From VXLM01 sp034421575 (GTDB taxonomy: Bacteria; Chloroflexota; Dehalococcoidia; Lucifugimonadales; VXLM01), in contig DAOUKG010000002.1 of NCBI GenBank assembly GCA_034421575.1, positions 1-60,250 of the forward strand: 60,250 nt of DNA, written 5' to 3'. The translations under genes were made by a program, and so were the position numbers. The notes beneath the pieces were generated by a model. That model saw only the letters and a program-made list of their open reading frames with translations, ran no database searches and had not been told where the DNA came from. The first letter of the stretch is position 1, and every line of letters begins with the position of its first letter. This document shows positions 1 to 7,947 of this stretch, in pieces.

Positions 1-187
1 TTTGAAGGATGAACACTTTAGATTCCTCTCTCCGCTTCGCTACGATCGGAATGACAGTGATGGGGCTATGACTCGCAAGTATGGAATACCTAATACCTAC
101 CCCTGTCAGCCCGTCGTGGGAGAGGGCTAGGGTGAGGGTGAATCCCCTCTCCCCAACTCCGCGCTCTTCCCGCCCTCTGCGGTGAAA
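1..187. repeat. Intergenic repeat-bearing left edge
   Basis: No gene is visible. The stretch holds a fragment of the dispersed 'CTTCGCTACGATCGGAATGA' repeat near 39-58 and an inverted copy of the GGGAGAGGGCTAGGGTGAGGG palindrome family near 112-160. The same families recur at 3.8, 31.8, 32.1, 35.5, 41.5, 54.4, 55.2 and 58.9 kb. Confidence 0.6.
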
Positions 188-1747
188 TCACCCATACGAA
201 ATATGCAGCCGCACCTCCGTCAGCCTCACCGCCTCGAAGTGCGGCCCCGATCCCTTGATGAGCCGCACCAACAGCTCATTCTCGCCCTTCCTGATCGGCA
301 GGTCCGTCACGTCGAACCGGATCACCGTTCCCTCGACTCGCCGTTCCGACATCGTTGTGTGGTACACGATCCCGTCGAACGCCGTGTACCCCCAGCCGTC
401 CTCGGACCGCTCCATCGACGACCACGCCACCGGCTCGCCGTTAATCCGAACGTCCAGTTCGTCGTCCTCGTTCAGGTTGTCGAATCCCAGGTCCAGCGCG
501 CACGACTCCAGGCCGCCGTCCGACTTTGCCGCCTCTACGTCATCTGCAATGTCCAGCGTGAGCGACGAGCCTCCGCCCGGCTGCGTCTCCTCCATGAATA
601 CCGGCAGGGACGCCCAAGGCAGCGCGTACCGGAACGCCCCGCTGTGGTACTCCTTCCCCGATCGATCGGAGTGATCGAGCTCATACCGCTTGTTGAGACG
701 CGGCAGCTTCTCCTTGTCGACCATGTTGCCCAGCACCCGCTTCTTCCACTCGTTCGGCGCGTTGAAGTAGTTGAACAGGTAGAAACCGTCCACTCCCGCG
801 TCCCAGAATCGCGCCGCCAGAGCGTACAGCAGTTCCTCGTCCAGCGCCCAGCGCAGCGCCTCGAGGCTCCCGTATATCAGGCAGTCCGTCCCCTCCGCCA
901 CCTCGACGAACTCACGGATAGGCTGCTCGAACGGCATGAACCCACCGCCAGCCGCGACGATGTCCACCAGCCCCTCGGTAATCCACGTCTCCACGTCCAG
1001 TCCGATGCGCTTGGAGTCGTACAGCGTCGGTGGGACGCGCACCAGCAGGTCGAGGTGCTTCCCCTTCTCCTTACCGACCTCGTCCATGCGTTGACGAATC
1101 CGCCGGATGAAGTCCGTCATCAGGTACCGGTTGGAGTACGCCTCCTCCACCCGGAAGAACGCCGGGTGCCGGAAGTAGTCGAGCTCCACCCCGGCAACGT
1201 CAAACTTCTCGAACAGCTCGAAGATGACCTTCAGCAGATGCTCTCGTACTCCGGGGAACTTGTAGTCAACGCCGCGTGCAATCGCGAACTCCAGCGTCGG
1301 ACGCGGGATGTACTCGTTCGGCTGGCCGATCAGCCACTCCCGGTGCTCCCGACGAAACTTCCCGTGGCCTGGCGCGTCGTAAGCGACGTTGTAGTGGCTG
1401 TTCATCCGCATCGACGGCAGTATGTCGATGCCCGCTCCGTGGAACTGCCGCGTGATCTCCGTCAACGGCCCACCGGAACTCTCGATAAGCCCGTAGAGGT
1501 TCTTGTGCAGCCAGTAGGTCCGCTCGTCCTCGAAGTGCTCGTAGCCGTCCCCCGTCCTCTCGCCCACCTCCGTCTCGTACTCGTACGTCTCGCTGTTGCC
1601 GACGCACCACGACACACCCCCAATCGGTGATCCCGGATACGTGTCGACCATCATCTCCTTGATAGTCTCCGGCGTCACCGTCGACGTCATGTTGCTCATG
1701 ATCCATCCGTCGTCATTGCTGATAATCATCCGGTTCTTGCGGGTCAT
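188..1747 (-). CDS. Glycoside-hydrolase-like TIM-barrel protein (GHL10-type), paralogue A
   Basis: A 519-aa protein with no signal peptide, so probably cytoplasmic. The middle part looks like the barrel of the uncharacterised GHL10-type glycosidase-like families: the segment VAGVELDYFRHP resembles a barrel strand carrying acidic active-site residues, and RRIRQRMDEVGKEKGK and VETWITEGLVDIV follow. The last ~130 residues are beta-rich and may be an accessory sandwich domain. The protein at 3920-5551 has the same order of motifs (GIEITF, FRRIRDMLDDEGRKKGKK, IPTWITTGILDYV), so the two are paralogues. The ATG at 1747 has AGAGGA five bases upstream. The substrate is unknown; a sugar-lactone or uronate role would be only a guess. 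Confidence 0.7.
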   Translation of the reverse strand: MTRKNRMIISNDDGWIMSNMTSTVTPETIKEMMVDTYPGSPIGGVSWCVGNSETYEYETEVGERTGDGYEHFEDERTYWLHKNLYGLIESSGGPLTEITRQFHGAGIDILPSMRMNSHYNVAYDAPGHGKFRREHREWLIGQPNEYIPRPTLEFAIARGVDYKFPGVREHLLKVIFELFEKFDVAGVELDYFRHPAFFRVEEAYSNRYLMTDFIRRIRQRMDEVGKEKGKHLDLLVRVPPTLYDSKRIGLDVETWITEGLVDIVAAGGGFMPFEQPIREFVEVAEGTDCLIYGSLEALRWALDEELLYALAARFWDAGVDGFYLFNYFNAPNEWKKRVLGNMVDKEKLPRLNKRYELDHSDRSGKEYHSGAFRYALPWASLPVFMEETQPGGGSSLTLDIADDVEAAKSDGGLESCALDLGFDNLNEDDELDVRINGEPVAWSSMERSEDGWGYTAFDGIVYHTTMSERRVEGTVIRFDVTDLPIRKGENELLVRLIKGSGPHFEAVRLTEVRLHISYG

Positions 1748-1837
1748 ATTGTCCTCTCTGGGTTGACTGTAGATTCGGAGGTATCATAATACAAACCGGC
1801 GTCAGTACGGAGTCCGCAACACGAGAACAAACAGAAC

Positions 1838-2815
1838 ATGATCGACATCTACACCGACGGCAGCTGCATCGGGAACCCCGGCCCCGGCGGATGGGCCGCC
1901 ATCATCATAGAGAATGGCGCGACCCGAAAGCTGCACGGTCGTGACGACCGCACCACGAACAACAAGATGGAGGTACTCGCCGCCATTAAGGGAATAGAGG
2001 CCACGCCTTCCGGTGTCGACGTCTGCGTCCACAGCGACAGTTCATATCTCGTCAACACGATGACCAAGAACTGGAAGCGCAACAAGAACCGGGACCTGTG
2101 GAACAGACTGGACGCCGAGGTCGCCAAGAGGAACGTAAGCTGGAACTGGGTGAGAGGCCACGCCGGACACCCGCTCAACGAAATGGCCGACCGCATCGCA
2201 AACGCCGAGGCAAGAGGTGAACCGGTGAACAACTCGTCGTCAAAAACTGCAAACCACCGTCATTCCCGCGAAAGCGGGAATCCATCTTCTCCCGTCCGAC
2301 CAATTCAGGCAGGGGAGCCGGAGTCCTCCCCTCCACCGGGGAAAAATCTCTCCCACGTCGACACCTCCGGCAAGGCCCAGATGGTGGACGTCGGCCCAAA
2401 GGACTCTACCGAGCGTATGGCTGTCGTCACGGGAAGCGTCCTCATGCAGCCCGACACCCTGAAGCTCATCGAGGCCAACCACATCGAGAAGGGCGACGTG
2501 CTGGGTGTGGCGCGCATCGCGGGAATCATGGCGGCCAAGAACACGGCGCAACTCATTCCCCTCTGCCATCCTCTGCCCCTCGACCAGGTCACCGTCGAGT
2601 TCCGCCTCGACCTTGAGCGGAGTGCCGTCGACATACGCGGGACCGCCCGAACGACCGCCAAGACCGGCGTCGAGATGGAAGCCATGACCGCCGTCAGCGT
2701 CGCCGCCCTGACGATCTACGATATGTGCAAGGCCGTCGATCGCGGAATGCGCATTACCGACATCCGACTCCGCCGCAAGACCGGCGGCAAGACCGGCGAC
2801 ATCGTCCTCGAATAG
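1838..2815 (+). CDS. rnhA-moaC: Ribonuclease HI fused to MoaC (cyclic pyranopterin monophosphate synthase)
   Basis: Residues 1-128 form a complete RNase HI that cleaves RNA in RNA-DNA hybrids. The DEDD residues are D7, E45, D67 and D118, with the RGHAGHPLNE histidine loop. Residues about 170-325 are a near-complete MoaC, the second enzyme of molybdenum cofactor synthesis, with MVDVG, LCHPLPLDQV and GVEMEAMTAVSV...DMCKAVDRGM. The 40-residue linker contains HRHSRESGNPSS, the translation of a dispersed palindromic repeat at 2258-2284. MoaC homology begins at about residue 170, before any ATG, GTG or TTG in frame. A separate MoaC could only start at M182 (2381), weakly preceded by AAGG, and would lose the N-terminal strand. 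The simplest reading is one fused protein, possibly cleaved or internally re-initiated. Confidence 0.88.
   Translation: MIDIYTDGSCIGNPGPGGWAAIIIENGATRKLHGRDDRTTNNKMEVLAAIKGIEATPSGVDVCVHSDSSYLVNTMTKNWKRNKNRDLWNRLDAEVAKRNVSWNWVRGHAGHPLNEMADRIANAEARGEPVNNSSSKTANHRHSRESGNPSSPVRPIQAGEPESSPPPGKNLSHVDTSGKAQMVDVGPKDSTERMAVVTGSVLMQPDTLKLIEANHIEKGDVLGVARIAGIMAAKNTAQLIPLCHPLPLDQVTVEFRLDLERSAVDIRGTARTTAKTGVEMEAMTAVSVAALTIYDMCKAVDRGMRITDIRLRRKTGGKTGDIVLE
2258..2284. repeat. Dispersed palindrome (CCCGCGAAAGCGGG type) inside the rnhA-moaC frame
   Basis: A 27-bp copy of the palindromic repeat whose core is TTCCCGCGAAAGCGGGAA. It lies in frame between the RNase HI and MoaC parts and encodes the HSRESGNP peptide. 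Other copies: 2869-2897, 33713-33740, 35633-35659, 35694-35718 and 59079-59104. Confidence 0.9.
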
Positions 2816-2868
2816 CCTATGCCAATTCTCTCCGATAACTCCGCAGACCACATGCACACCACCCAAAA

Positions 2869-2897
2869 CCGTCATTACCCGCGCACGCGGGAATCCA
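2869..2897. repeat. Dispersed palindrome, diverged copy
   Basis: Copy with core ACCCGCGCACGCGGGAA in the gap between the rnhA-moaC fusion and the epimerase gene. The changes in the two arms compensate each other, so the hairpin is kept. Confidence 0.75.
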
Positions 2898-2957
2898 CTA
2901 AACCCCTCCGCGAACTCCCGCCCTCTGCGGTGAATCTCCCCTAATCAGGAACAACTC

Positions 2958-3803
2958 ATGACTACACCAAAAGTCCTCGTCACCGGCGCAAGCGGCCTCA
3001 TCGGCGGCCTCATCGTCGAGCATCTCGCCGATAAGTACGAATTCAGCGCCCTCAACCGCCGTCCCGTCGAGGGCATCCCCTGCACCCAGGCCGACATCTC
3101 CGACCTCGACGCCATCCTCCCGGCCTTCGAGGGCGTGGATATGGTCGTCCACATGGCCAACTACATCGACGACGTCTTCGACTGGGAGAAGCACCTCACC
3201 GCGGGCATCATGGGAACCCGCAACGTCTTCGAGGCGGCGCGCATCCACGGCATAGGCAGGGTCGTCTACGGCAGCACCGGCGACACGCAGACCGGCTACG
3301 AGTACGACAAGAGCTTGCCGTACGGCCACATCGGCGCGGGAGAGTACGACAAGGTGCCTGACACCTGGCCTATGATCACGCACCTCGACCCCGTGCGCCC
3401 GAAGAGCGTCTATGGCGCTTGCAAGGTCTTCGGCGAGGCCCTGGCCCGCTACTACTCCGACGTGTTCGACATGTCGATCCCCTGTATCCGGCTGGGAGCC
3501 GTCTCGTCCGCCAACAGGCCCACCCAGCGACGACAGGCGATGTCATACCTCAGCCACCGTGACTGCGTCGCGGTCGTCGACAAGTGCCTGCAGGCCCCGC
3601 CATCGCTGAAGTTCGACATCTTCCGAGCGACATCCAACAACAAGTACCGCTGGATCGACATCGAGCACACCAAAGCCGTCCTCGGATGGGAACCCCAGGA
3701 CAGCGCCGACGACTTCGACATCGACGACGAGGGCGGCTGGCACCAGGTCTACTCAGCCCATCTCGACCGCACCGCCCTCGGTATCGAACGGAGTGACGAC
3801 TAG
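2958..3803 (+). CDS. NAD-dependent epimerase/dehydratase (extended SDR)
   Basis: A 281-aa member of the extended short-chain dehydrogenase/reductase family that acts on nucleotide sugars or related compounds. The NAD-binding motif is TGASGLIGG at residues 9-17, and the catalytic YGACK (YxxxK) lies near residue 150, after a Ser/Thr-rich strand (YGSTGD). A C-terminal substrate-binding part is present. The ATG at 2958 is preceded by AGGA at seven bases. It lies between the RNase HI-MoaC fusion and the second glycosidase-like gene, all on the plus strand. Substrate and exact reaction cannot be read from the sequence. Confidence 0.85.
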   Translation: MTTPKVLVTGASGLIGGLIVEHLADKYEFSALNRRPVEGIPCTQADISDLDAILPAFEGVDMVVHMANYIDDVFDWEKHLTAGIMGTRNVFEAARIHGIGRVVYGSTGDTQTGYEYDKSLPYGHIGAGEYDKVPDTWPMITHLDPVRPKSVYGACKVFGEALARYYSDVFDMSIPCIRLGAVSSANRPTQRRQAMSYLSHRDCVAVVDKCLQAPPSLKFDIFRATSNNKYRWIDIEHTKAVLGWEPQDSADDFDIDDEGGWHQVYSAHLDRTALGIERSDD

Positions 3804-3832
3804 ATCATTTACCGACCAAATCACGCCACCAA

Positions 3833-3875
3833 TACCCCCTCTCCCGTTCGCGGGAGAGAGCTGGGGTGAGGGTAA
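3833..3875. repeat. Dispersed repeat, CCCTCTCCC...GGGAGAG type
   Basis: Copy of the palindromic family with arms CCCTCTCCCG and CGGGAGAGAG followed by GGGGTGAGGG. It sits in the short gap between the epimerase and the next gene. Further copies: 18168-18203, 31829-31866, 32084-32123, 32190-32235, 35531-35570, 54381-54421, 55231-55276 and 58928-58985. Confidence 0.75.
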
Positions 3876-3919
3876 AGATCTACCCCCGACACCAACATCA
3901 TTAATAGGACAGGACGCTA

Positions 3920-5551
3920 ATGACCATCACACCCCCCGCACCAAGACCCATCAAGCCCAAGGGCGATATCCGCCTGCTCTTCGTGGCCGACCTTTCCAGC
4001 CACGCGCGCGAGCCGTTCACCGGCGATCCGGCCACGCCGGAACAGATCGAAAGGCTCGTGGACCACTTCGCCCTGAGCGGGGCCGACGCTTTCGGACAGG
4101 AGGTATTTGGACAGGGTTGGGTCACCTACTTCCGCTCCGACACCTATGAGTTCGATCAGCGTCCCCAGCATCGTCGTTGGATCCCCATGCTCGACCGGGG
4201 CATCAACCCCATCGAGATATTCATCGACCGCGCCCACCGGCGCGGGTTGAAGTTCATCGCCGGAGCGCGGTTCGGGGACGACCACGGAGCTCCCACCCAG
4301 GGCGCACAGTGGATGTTCGACCACCCGGAATTCATTTTGAAAGACGTTCCGCCGGGACCCCTCGCCAACCCGGGCAATGCGATGGACTTCTCCTTCAAGG
4401 AGGTGCGCGACTTCCACTTCGGCGCCATCGAGGAGATCGCCCGACGTTTCGACGTGGACGGCATCGAGATAACCTTCCGCAGCGACAACCACTTCCCGTA
4501 CCCGCGCTCCATCTCCCGCGAGCGCCAGCCTTTGATGACCGAGCTCTTCCGGCGCATCCGCGACATGCTGGACGACGAGGGCCGAAAGAAGGGAAAGAAG
4601 CTGCTCCTGGGGGTCCGCGTTCCCGAGACCCTCGAAGAGTGCCACGACTGCGGCCTCGATATTCCCACGTGGATAACTACGGGAATCCTCGACTACGTGA
4701 GTCCCGCCAACACCATGTACGCGAACCACAACGCGCAGTGGGAGGAGTTTTCGAGCCTGATGAAGGGGACTGACTGCCTCCTCCTGCCCGGCGTCATGCC
4801 GTTCTGCTCGGCCTCCGACGCCCGCAGCGACATCGTCCCATGGGCGCTCCAGCCCCACACCGGCGAGAGCGGCACCACCGAACACATGGCCTTTCAGTCG
4901 CGGGTCTACCTCCGCCCGATGGCAGTCAACAACTACCGTGCCCTCGCCAACAATATGTACGGCGCCGGGGCCGACGGCGTTTCGAGCTTCAACTACCAGG
5001 AGCAATATACAGGGCACCTCATGGGCGACTTCCCTGGCTCGCTGGCCCTGCTTGGAGAGCTCAAGGACCCCGATGCCATAAGGGCGAACCATAGAACTTA
5101 CCTGTTCCGCTCGATGATGGGCGGCACGGACTACCACGGTGGGCCCGGCATGGCATCCACCGGCGCGATCAAGGACGACAAGATCGTCCTCAGCCGCGAG
5201 GCGTCCGGCGTCCGGTACGAATACCGCATGCGCCTCTGCGAGCAGTGGGACGATATCGGATATGCCTACGCGGCCCTCCGCGCGCAGCACCTCAGGCCCG
5301 GTGACGTTCTGGCGCTCGACCTGAATGGCGTGGCCGTCCCGGCCGACACCGTCCGCCGAATGTGGCATGAGAGCGGCCGCTCGACCAACATTGGCCGCCC
5401 GCTTCCCGCCTACTCCACCGTCATATTCGACCTCGACCCTCAGCACATGATCGATGGGGATAACACCCTGGGCGTAACGCTGACCGAAGTCGGAAGCGAC
5501 GAATCTGAGGACATCCTCATCGACGAAATCGACGTCACCGTCATGCCTTGA
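3920..5551 (+). CDS. Glycoside-hydrolase-like TIM-barrel protein (GHL10-type), paralogue B
   Basis: A 543-aa soluble protein, paralogous to the one at 188-1747. Shared blocks are the barrel strand VDGIEITFRSDN, the helix ELFRRIRDMLDDEGRKKGKK, RVPETL, the strand IPTWITTGILDYVSPAN, and the late YGAGADGVSSFNY, in which paralogue A has WDAGVDGFYLFNY. The last ~130 residues look like a beta-sandwich (ILIDEIDVTVMP at the end). The start has only a weak GGAC-type ribosome site. Substrate is unknown. Its place next to an epimerase would fit carbohydrate metabolism, but that is an inference. Confidence 0.72.
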   Translation: MTITPPAPRPIKPKGDIRLLFVADLSSHAREPFTGDPATPEQIERLVDHFALSGADAFGQEVFGQGWVTYFRSDTYEFDQRPQHRRWIPMLDRGINPIEIFIDRAHRRGLKFIAGARFGDDHGAPTQGAQWMFDHPEFILKDVPPGPLANPGNAMDFSFKEVRDFHFGAIEEIARRFDVDGIEITFRSDNHFPYPRSISRERQPLMTELFRRIRDMLDDEGRKKGKKLLLGVRVPETLEECHDCGLDIPTWITTGILDYVSPANTMYANHNAQWEEFSSLMKGTDCLLLPGVMPFCSASDARSDIVPWALQPHTGESGTTEHMAFQSRVYLRPMAVNNYRALANNMYGAGADGVSSFNYQEQYTGHLMGDFPGSLALLGELKDPDAIRANHRTYLFRSMMGGTDYHGGPGMASTGAIKDDKIVLSREASGVRYEYRMRLCEQWDDIGYAYAALRAQHLRPGDVLALDLNGVAVPADTVRRMWHESGRSTNIGRPLPAYSTVIFDLDPQHMIDGDNTLGVTLTEVGSDESEDILIDEIDVTVMP

Positions 5552-5575
5552 AATGACACCTGGAATGAAAGCCGT

Positions 5576-5602
5576 TCACCCTGAGCTTGTCGAAGGGTCA
5601 AA
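5576..5602. repeat. Dispersed repeat, CCCTGAGCTTGTCGAAGGG type
   Basis: Copy of the family CCTTCGACAAGCTCAGGGCGAA, here inverted. Other copies: 30236-30262, 31870-31895, 47958-48000 and 59440-59463. It sits in the gap between two convergent genes. Confidence 0.7.
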
Positions 5603-5686
5603 CAGTGGACTACAACCAACGGTCTGACGAAAGGAGAAATAAACCCACAGAGCGCCTCATGCGCCCTACGAAGTACTCAGTACTTT

Positions 5687-6898
5687 CTACTTTCTCCGCC
5701 CCAACAGCGCCACCGTCTCCACATGATGCGTCTGCGGGAACATGTCGATCGGCCGCACCGACTCGATCCTGAACCCGCCACGCACGAGAATATCGAGGTC
5801 CCGCGCAAGCGCCTCCGGGTCGCACGACACGTACACCGTCCTCTCCGGGGCCAACCGAGTCAGCGCTTCAAGCACAGTCGGATGGCACCCCGACCGCGAC
5901 GGGTCGAGGATCACGGCATCCGGGCGGGTCTCCATCGAGTCGAACACGTCCTCCGTCTTCCCCTCGATGAACTCCACGTTATCAATGCCGGACGCATTCG
6001 CGGCCGCATCCTTGATCGCCGCCGCAGACTCCTCGATGGCGATGATCCTCTTCGCGGAGCCGGCCAGCAGTATGGCGAACGTCCCCACCCCCGCGTAGGC
6101 GTCCACGACCGATTCCTTGCCGGAAAGCTCAAGTGTCTCCCCCACAAGCGCCGCCAGTCGTTCCGCTTGCTCGGTGTTGACCTGGAAGAACGACGGCGAC
6201 GCTATCCGGAAGCTGTGGCCAAGCAGCTTCTCCGTGTAGTGGCTCTGCCCGGACTCCAGCGCTATTGCCGCGCTCTTCAGCTTGGGTTGAATGAGCCACT
6301 CGTCGGTATTGACCCCGTACCGGATGGACAGCTGGCTCGTCTCCTGCGCGCGACCCTTGAGGCCGTCCGCCAGTCTATTGATCCCCGGCGTCATCAGCAT
6401 GCACTCATCCGTCTGTACGAACCTGCGCGTGATCCGGTTCACGAAGCCGGGGCTGCCCTCCCGCCGAATCGTGAACCGGGCATGGTTTCGGTAGCCGTAC
6501 AGACTCGGCGCGGGTATGCACGGGTCGATGGCGATTCCTTCAAGAGAAGGGTACTCAGCGAAGTTCCGCTCGACATACCCCCGCTTGAGGACAAGCTGAT
6601 GACTGTACAAAATGTGCTGCCACTGGCACCCGGTACACGCCCCAAAATACTGGCAGGGCGCGGGAACTCGATGGGGCGAAGCCTCGATAACCTCATGTAC
6701 GAGACCGGAGACCATCCGCTTCCTGCGCCTGCGATACCGAACGATGCGCGCTGCAACGCGCTCGCCCGGAATCCCTCCGAACACGTTGATCCGCCCGTCC
6801 TCGAAGTCGGCAAGACAGTCGCCGAGCGGGCCAATCTCATCGAGGAGGGTCAGCTCGGCAAGTTCAGGGGGTTGGTCGTCTGGCCGTACGGAGGTCAC
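5687..6898 (-). CDS. rlmD: RNA (uracil-5-)-methyltransferase, RlmD/TrmA family
   Basis: A 403-aa SAM-dependent enzyme that methylates C5 of uridine in rRNA or tRNA. An N-terminal TRAM-like RNA-binding domain covers ~residues 15-70. Four cysteines fit the 4Fe-4S cluster of the RumA branch: C82, C88, C91 and C166. The methyltransferase core has SPSFFQVNTEQAERL, the SAM loop DAYAGVGTFAILLAG (267-280), LDPSRSGC (331-338), the catalytic Cys in YVSCDP (C359), and the C-terminal HVETVALL. The start is GTG with no clear ribosome site. It follows the recombinase gene by 45 bp and probably belongs to the leftward dprA-topA-xerC group. RlmD versus TrmA substrate choice cannot be decided here. Confidence 0.9.
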   Translation of the reverse strand: MTSVRPDDQPPELAELTLLDEIGPLGDCLADFEDGRINVFGGIPGERVAARIVRYRRRRKRMVSGLVHEVIEASPHRVPAPCQYFGACTGCQWQHILYSHQLVLKRGYVERNFAEYPSLEGIAIDPCIPAPSLYGYRNHARFTIRREGSPGFVNRITRRFVQTDECMLMTPGINRLADGLKGRAQETSQLSIRYGVNTDEWLIQPKLKSAAIALESGQSHYTEKLLGHSFRIASPSFFQVNTEQAERLAALVGETLELSGKESVVDAYAGVGTFAILLAGSAKRIIAIEESAAAIKDAAANASGIDNVEFIEGKTEDVFDSMETRPDAVILDPSRSGCHPTVLEALTRLAPERTVYVSCDPEALARDLDILVRGGFRIESVRPIDMFPQTHHVETVALLGRRK

Positions 6899-6943
6899 GC
6901 AATCGATTCTAGCAGACGTACGCAGGGAATCCGTACACTCCAG

Positions 6944-7879
6944 CTAGCCGCTCGGTTCCGCCTGTGGGGCCGACTTGGCCGCGCGAGGGTGAGCGGCAAG
7001 GTAGGCCTGGCGCGCCTGCGTCTGCGTAACGTGGGTGTAAATCTGCGTGGTCGCGGGCGATGCGTGTCCCAGCAGTTCCTGCACCACCCGCAGGTCCGCG
7101 CCACCCTCCAGCAGGTGCGTCGCGAATGAGTGCCGTATGGTGTGCGTGTGTACGTCGGTCCTGAGTCCGGTCATCGTGGAGTACTTGCGGACCTTGGACT
7201 GGATGCTCCGCTGGCTCAGCCTTCCTCCGCTCCGGTTCAGGAACACGGCCGAGCCGCTTTCCTGCGTTGCGATCGTGGGGCGCACCTCCAGGAGGTACCG
7301 CGAAAGCGCCCGGTGGGCCGCTTCCCCGATCAGCACGACCCTTTGCTTCGATCCCTTTCCCCGCACACGAAGCTCCCTGGTCTCGAAGTTGATGTCGGCG
7401 ACGTTCAGGTCACGTGCCTCGCTGACCCGAAGTCCCGCCGCGTAGATAACCTCTAACAGCGCGCTATCACGAAGCCCAAGACCGTCGGAGCCGTCAGGAG
7501 CCGAAACCAAGCGAGCGGCCTCGCTCTGCGAGAGAAAGCGGGGCAGTCGAGACTCCTTCTTCATCATCCCCCGCGTGGGAAGAGGGTCTTCCGTCAGGAC
7601 GCCGGTACGTATGAGCCAGCGTATGAACGTGCGCAGCGCGCTGAGCTTGCGGACGACGCTGGCCTTCACGTAACCGAGTTCGACCAGCCACGCGAGATAT
7701 GCCCTGATCCGGTAGCGGTCGAGATCGGCAAGCTCGGCGATGTCCTCGCGACGCATGAAGTCGAAGAGGGGTTGGATGTCAGTCGTGTAGTTGCGCCGGG
7801 TCAGGGGAGCGAGTCCCTTCTCCGCCGTCAAATGCGTGTCGAACTTTTCGATCAGGTCCAGCCAAGCGGATTCCTTCAT
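6944..7879 (-). CDS. xerC: Tyrosine recombinase, XerC/XerD family
   Basis: A 311-aa site-specific recombinase, the usual length for XerC/XerD. Such enzymes resolve chromosome dimers at dif. Residues 1-95 form the SAM-like core-binding domain and 110-300 the catalytic domain. Catalytic residues are R151 (GLRVSEA), K175, H246-R249 (HTIRH), H272 (LLGHAS) and the nucleophile Y281 (TTQIYTHV). It lies 68 bp downstream of topA in the same direction, the topA-xerC arrangement known from many bacteria. That favours a housekeeping Xer enzyme over a mobile-element integrase. The gap to topA holds a GGGCGCGTCGTAACGCGCCC palindrome. Confidence 0.92.
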   Translation of the reverse strand: MKESAWLDLIEKFDTHLTAEKGLAPLTRRNYTTDIQPLFDFMRREDIAELADLDRYRIRAYLAWLVELGYVKASVVRKLSALRTFIRWLIRTGVLTEDPLPTRGMMKKESRLPRFLSQSEAARLVSAPDGSDGLGLRDSALLEVIYAAGLRVSEARDLNVADINFETRELRVRGKGSKQRVVLIGEAAHRALSRYLLEVRPTIATQESGSAVFLNRSGGRLSQRSIQSKVRKYSTMTGLRTDVHTHTIRHSFATHLLEGGADLRVVQELLGHASPATTQIYTHVTQTQARQAYLAAHPRAAKSAPQAEPSG

Positions 7880-7894
7880 CTCGGTAACATGATA

Positions 7895-7919
7895 AGGGCG
7901 CGTCGTAACGCGCCCCTAC
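7895..7919. repeat. Dispersed palindrome ending in GCCCCTAC
   Basis: A hairpin of the family GGGCGACC...GGTCGCCCCTAC between topA and the recombinase gene. Copies at 33774-33798, 47747-47772, 47861-47885 and 51697-51721 share the ending GCCCCTAC while both stem arms covary. Confidence 0.75.
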
Positions 7920-7947
7920 GTGTACTAAGTCCACTTTTGCTGGAGTT

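Noticed and set aside
3917..5446. Long minus-strand open frame (509 codons) opposite the glycosidase-like gene
   Set aside because: It is antisense to a gene with clear family motifs, has no ribosome site or domain, and is the expected GC-rich shadow. The same reasoning removes 182-1630, 5723-7129, 8866-10137 and 26391-27542.
6944..7879. Integrase of a mobile element
   Set aside because: It lies in the housekeeping dprA-topA context with XerC length, and no attachment site or cargo is visible around it.
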